Positions 12,725 to 14,172 of a stretch of DNA of 14,172 bases are shown here, piece by piece. The notes under the pieces are model-generated. The model saw nothing but the letters and a program-made list of their open reading frames with translations. It was not told where the DNA came from and searched no databases. Made by a program: the position numbers and the translations under genes. The stretch spans positions 1-14,172 of the forward strand of contig CAMHDC010000011.1 of the NCBI GenBank assembly GCA_946183765.1. The letters run 5' to 3'. The stretch comes from an uncultured Clostridia bacterium. Its GTDB lineage: Bacteria > Bacillota > Clostridia > Christensenellales > CAG-138. Every line of letters begins with the position of its first letter. Within the stretch, counting starts at the first letter, position 1.

Positions 12725-13989
12725 TGTTTACCACATTCGTCAACGCGTTCAAGATCAAGGAACTGCGTAAGAAGATCCTTTACACGCTTCTTCTCATCGT
12801 GGTCTACCGTCTTGGATGCGCCATCCCCATCCCGGGCATCGACACGGCGGCCTGGGCGCAGCAGATCGAGGGTCTGGCTCTGTTCGATTTCATGAGCCTC
12901 CTCTCCGGTTCCGCCCTGTCCCAGTTCACCATCTTTGCCATGGGTATCTCGCCCTACATCACCGGTTCCATCGTGATGCAGCTTTTGGCCATCGCCATCC
13001 CCGCTCTCGAGAAGATGAGCAAGGAGGAGGACGGTCGCCAGAAGATCGAGCAGATCACCCGGTATGTGGGCGTCGGTCTGGCTCTGGTCCAGAGCTTCGG
13101 CATCATCGTGACCTACGGCAGCTCCATCGTCACCGGCCAGCCCATCTGGTGGTCCTACGTGACCATCTGCGTCTGCTCCGCAGCGGGCACGGCGTTCCTC
13201 ATGTGGCTGGGTGAGCGGATCACGGAGAAGGGCATCGGCAACGGTATCTCCATGCTGATCTTCGCCTCCATCGTGAGCCGGGTCCCCGATTGGATCATCG
13301 AGCGGTTCCGTATGCTGTTCACCGGCGTTCAGGTATGGCAGTTCTTCGTGGCGCTCATCGTCATCGTCGCGCTGATCACCTTCGTGGTGCTCATCGAGAA
13401 GGCGGAGCGGAAGATCCCCATCATGTACGCCAAGCGGGTCGTGGGCCGCAAGCTCTACGGCGGTCAGAACACCTACCTGCCCATGAAGGCCAACGCCAAC
13501 GGCGTGCTGCCGCTGATCTTCGCCATGACCCTCATGCAGGTGCCCACCATGATCCTGCAGTTCTTCCCCGGTTCCGGGATCTACACCTGGTGGGAGAAGT
13601 ACATGAGCTCCAGCGCTGCGGTGCCGGTACCCTACTATCTGGTCTACTTCCTGCTGATCATCGCCTTCGGTTACTTCTACACCTCCATCACCTTCAATCC
13701 GGTGGAGATGAGCAAGAACCTGCAGCAGAACGGCGGCTTCATCCCCGGCATCCGGGCGGGCCGTCCCACGGGCGAATACCTGGGCAAGATCAGCAACCGC
13801 CTGACCCTGTTCGGCTCTCTGTTCCTGGCTGTCATCGCCATCATCCCCACCATCGTGCTGAACTCCCTGCACATCACCAGCATGTTCGGCGCGACCAGCG
13901 TGCTGATCATGGTGAGCGTGGCCCTGGAGACCACCGAGCAGCTGGAAGCTCAGATGCTCATGCGGCATTACAAGGGCTTCCTCAACTAA
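12724..13989 (+). CDS. secY: Protein translocase subunit SecY
   Basis: SecY is the channel of the Sec translocon in the cytoplasmic membrane. At 421 residues this is full length, with ten predicted membrane helices (roughly 17-36, 64-90, 113-133, 141-163, 170-187, 203-224, 256-276, 303-321, 361-380, 385-402). The plug region is around 50-65 (LALFDFMSLLSG). Signatures include ISPYITGSIVMQLL, GERITEKGIGNGIS at 163-176, and the cytoplasmic loop arginine Arg343 in PGIRAGRPTGEY, needed for SecA and ribosome docking. Many relatives have GIRPG; here alanine follows the arginine. The start overlaps the rplO stop. It is the usual last gene of the spc block and exports the wall-anchored protein seen at the window start, among others. 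Confidence 0.98.
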   Translation: MFTTFVNAFKIKELRKKILYTLLLIVVYRLGCAIPIPGIDTAAWAQQIEGLALFDFMSLLSGSALSQFTIFAMGISPYITGSIVMQLLAIAIPALEKMSKEEDGRQKIEQITRYVGVGLALVQSFGIIVTYGSSIVTGQPIWWSYVTICVCSAAGTAFLMWLGERITEKGIGNGISMLIFASIVSRVPDWIIERFRMLFTGVQVWQFFVALIVIVALITFVVLIEKAERKIPIMYAKRVVGRKLYGGQNTYLPMKANANGVLPLIFAMTLMQVPTMILQFFPGSGIYTWWEKYMSSSAAVPVPYYLVYFLLIIAFGYFYTSITFNPVEMSKNLQQNGGFIPGIRAGRPTGEYLGKISNRLTLFGSLFLAVIAIIPTIVLNSLHITSMFGATSVLIMVSVALETTEQLEAQMLMRHYKGFLN

Positions 13990-13993
13990 GCCT

Positions 13994-14172
13994 ATGAAGA
14001 TGATTCTGCTGGGCCCGCCGGGTGCGGGCAAAGGCACCCAGGCCAAGGGGATCGCCGCACGGTACGGCATCGCGCATATCTCCACCGGAGACATGCTGCG
14101 GGCCGAGGTCCGCGAGGGCACTCCCCTGGGCCGCGAGGCCAAGTCCTACATGGACAAGGGACAGCTGGTCCC
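13994..14172 (+). CDS. adk: Adenylate kinase, 5' part
   Basis: The first 59 codons are present before the window ends. They encode MKMILLGPPGAGKGTQAKG with the P-loop GPPGAGKGT (residues 7-15), followed by ISTGDMLRAEV and GTPLGREAKSYMDKGQLVP, the AMP-binding region of adenylate kinase. The enzyme interconverts ATP plus AMP and two ADP. The ATG is 4 nt after the secY stop with no clear Shine-Dalgarno (AAGGG at about 13970-13974 is too far), so translation may depend on ribosomes finishing secY. The secY-adk order is that of Bacillus and Clostridia, where map and infA usually follow. Confidence 0.97.
   Translation, partial: MKMILLGPPGAGKGTQAKGIAARYGIAHISTGDMLRAEVREGTPLGREAKSYMDKGQLV

Noticed and set aside
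12487..14142. Very long open frame on the minus strand opposite rplO, secY and adk (similar ones at 10720-12246, 6418-7629, 5435-6610 and 593-1756).
   Set aside because: These are antisense shadows. GC-rich genes with strong codon bias leave few stops on the other strand. The predicted proteins are rich in Gly, Asp, His and Leu with no recognisable domain, and they overlap certain genes.
1..14172. Search for CRISPR repeats, tRNA or rRNA genes, transposases, phage genes, toxin-antitoxin or defence genes.
   Set aside because: No regular direct repeats, cloverleaf sequences or matching proteins were seen; gene-free stretches are limited to 1796-1992 and 3222-3607, both described above.

Overview
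The window holds the start of the large ribosomal protein cluster of a GC-rich Gram-positive bacterium, most likely a Clostridia-type Firmicute. The evidence is the Bacillus/Clostridium-style fused S10-spc gene order running into secY and adk, the zinc-ribbon forms of S14 and L24, very strong Shine-Dalgarno sites, and a cell-wall anchored CnaB protein with a class B sortase next door. The genus cannot be read from this sequence; a gut Clostridia lineage is a guess from protein style.

Bases 1-1856 are a cell-surface module. The 3' end of a repetitive CnaB-domain protein carries a TPPTG sorting signal. It is followed by a perfect 13-bp hairpin, a class B sortase and an intrinsic terminator. The sortase is the obvious candidate to anchor the neighbouring protein.

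Bases 1857-3221 hold a probable promoter and two overlapping flavodoxin-fold reductase-like genes (ATGA overlap). The first lacks the usual N-terminal phosphate-binding loop but has a four-cysteine motif. The second has a loop-like N terminus and a membrane-embedded C-terminal tail.

Bases 3222-3607 are the S10 leader region: a 33-bp imperfect inverted repeat, A/T tracts resembling an UP element, a good sigma-A promoter (TTGCAT-17-TATACT), then about 245 nt of untranslated leader. The leader has several hairpins, including a 10-bp stem capped by GAAA, and a possible 16-codon leader ORF with its own Shine-Dalgarno.

Bases 3608-14172 carry 23 genes on the plus strand: rpsJ-rplC-rplD-rplW-rplB-rpsS-rplV-rpsC-rplP-rpmC-rpsQ-rplN-rplX-rplE-rpsZ-rpsH-rplF-rplR-rpsE-rpmD-rplO-secY-adk (adk cut by the window edge). 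Spacers are 2-21 nt or the genes overlap, and I see no internal promoter or terminator, so they probably form one transcript. In nine junctions the upstream TAA stop is itself the start of a TAAGGAGG Shine-Dalgarno. The ribosomal proteins look intact. Oddities are an Ala/Lys-rich N-terminal extension on L5, an N-terminal extension on L22, and serine in place of the usual arginine at the L22 tunnel-hairpin tip. I found no tRNA, rRNA, CRISPR array, insertion sequence or phage gene. I see no clearly new multi-gene system; the least explained parts are the S10 leader and the flavodoxin pair.
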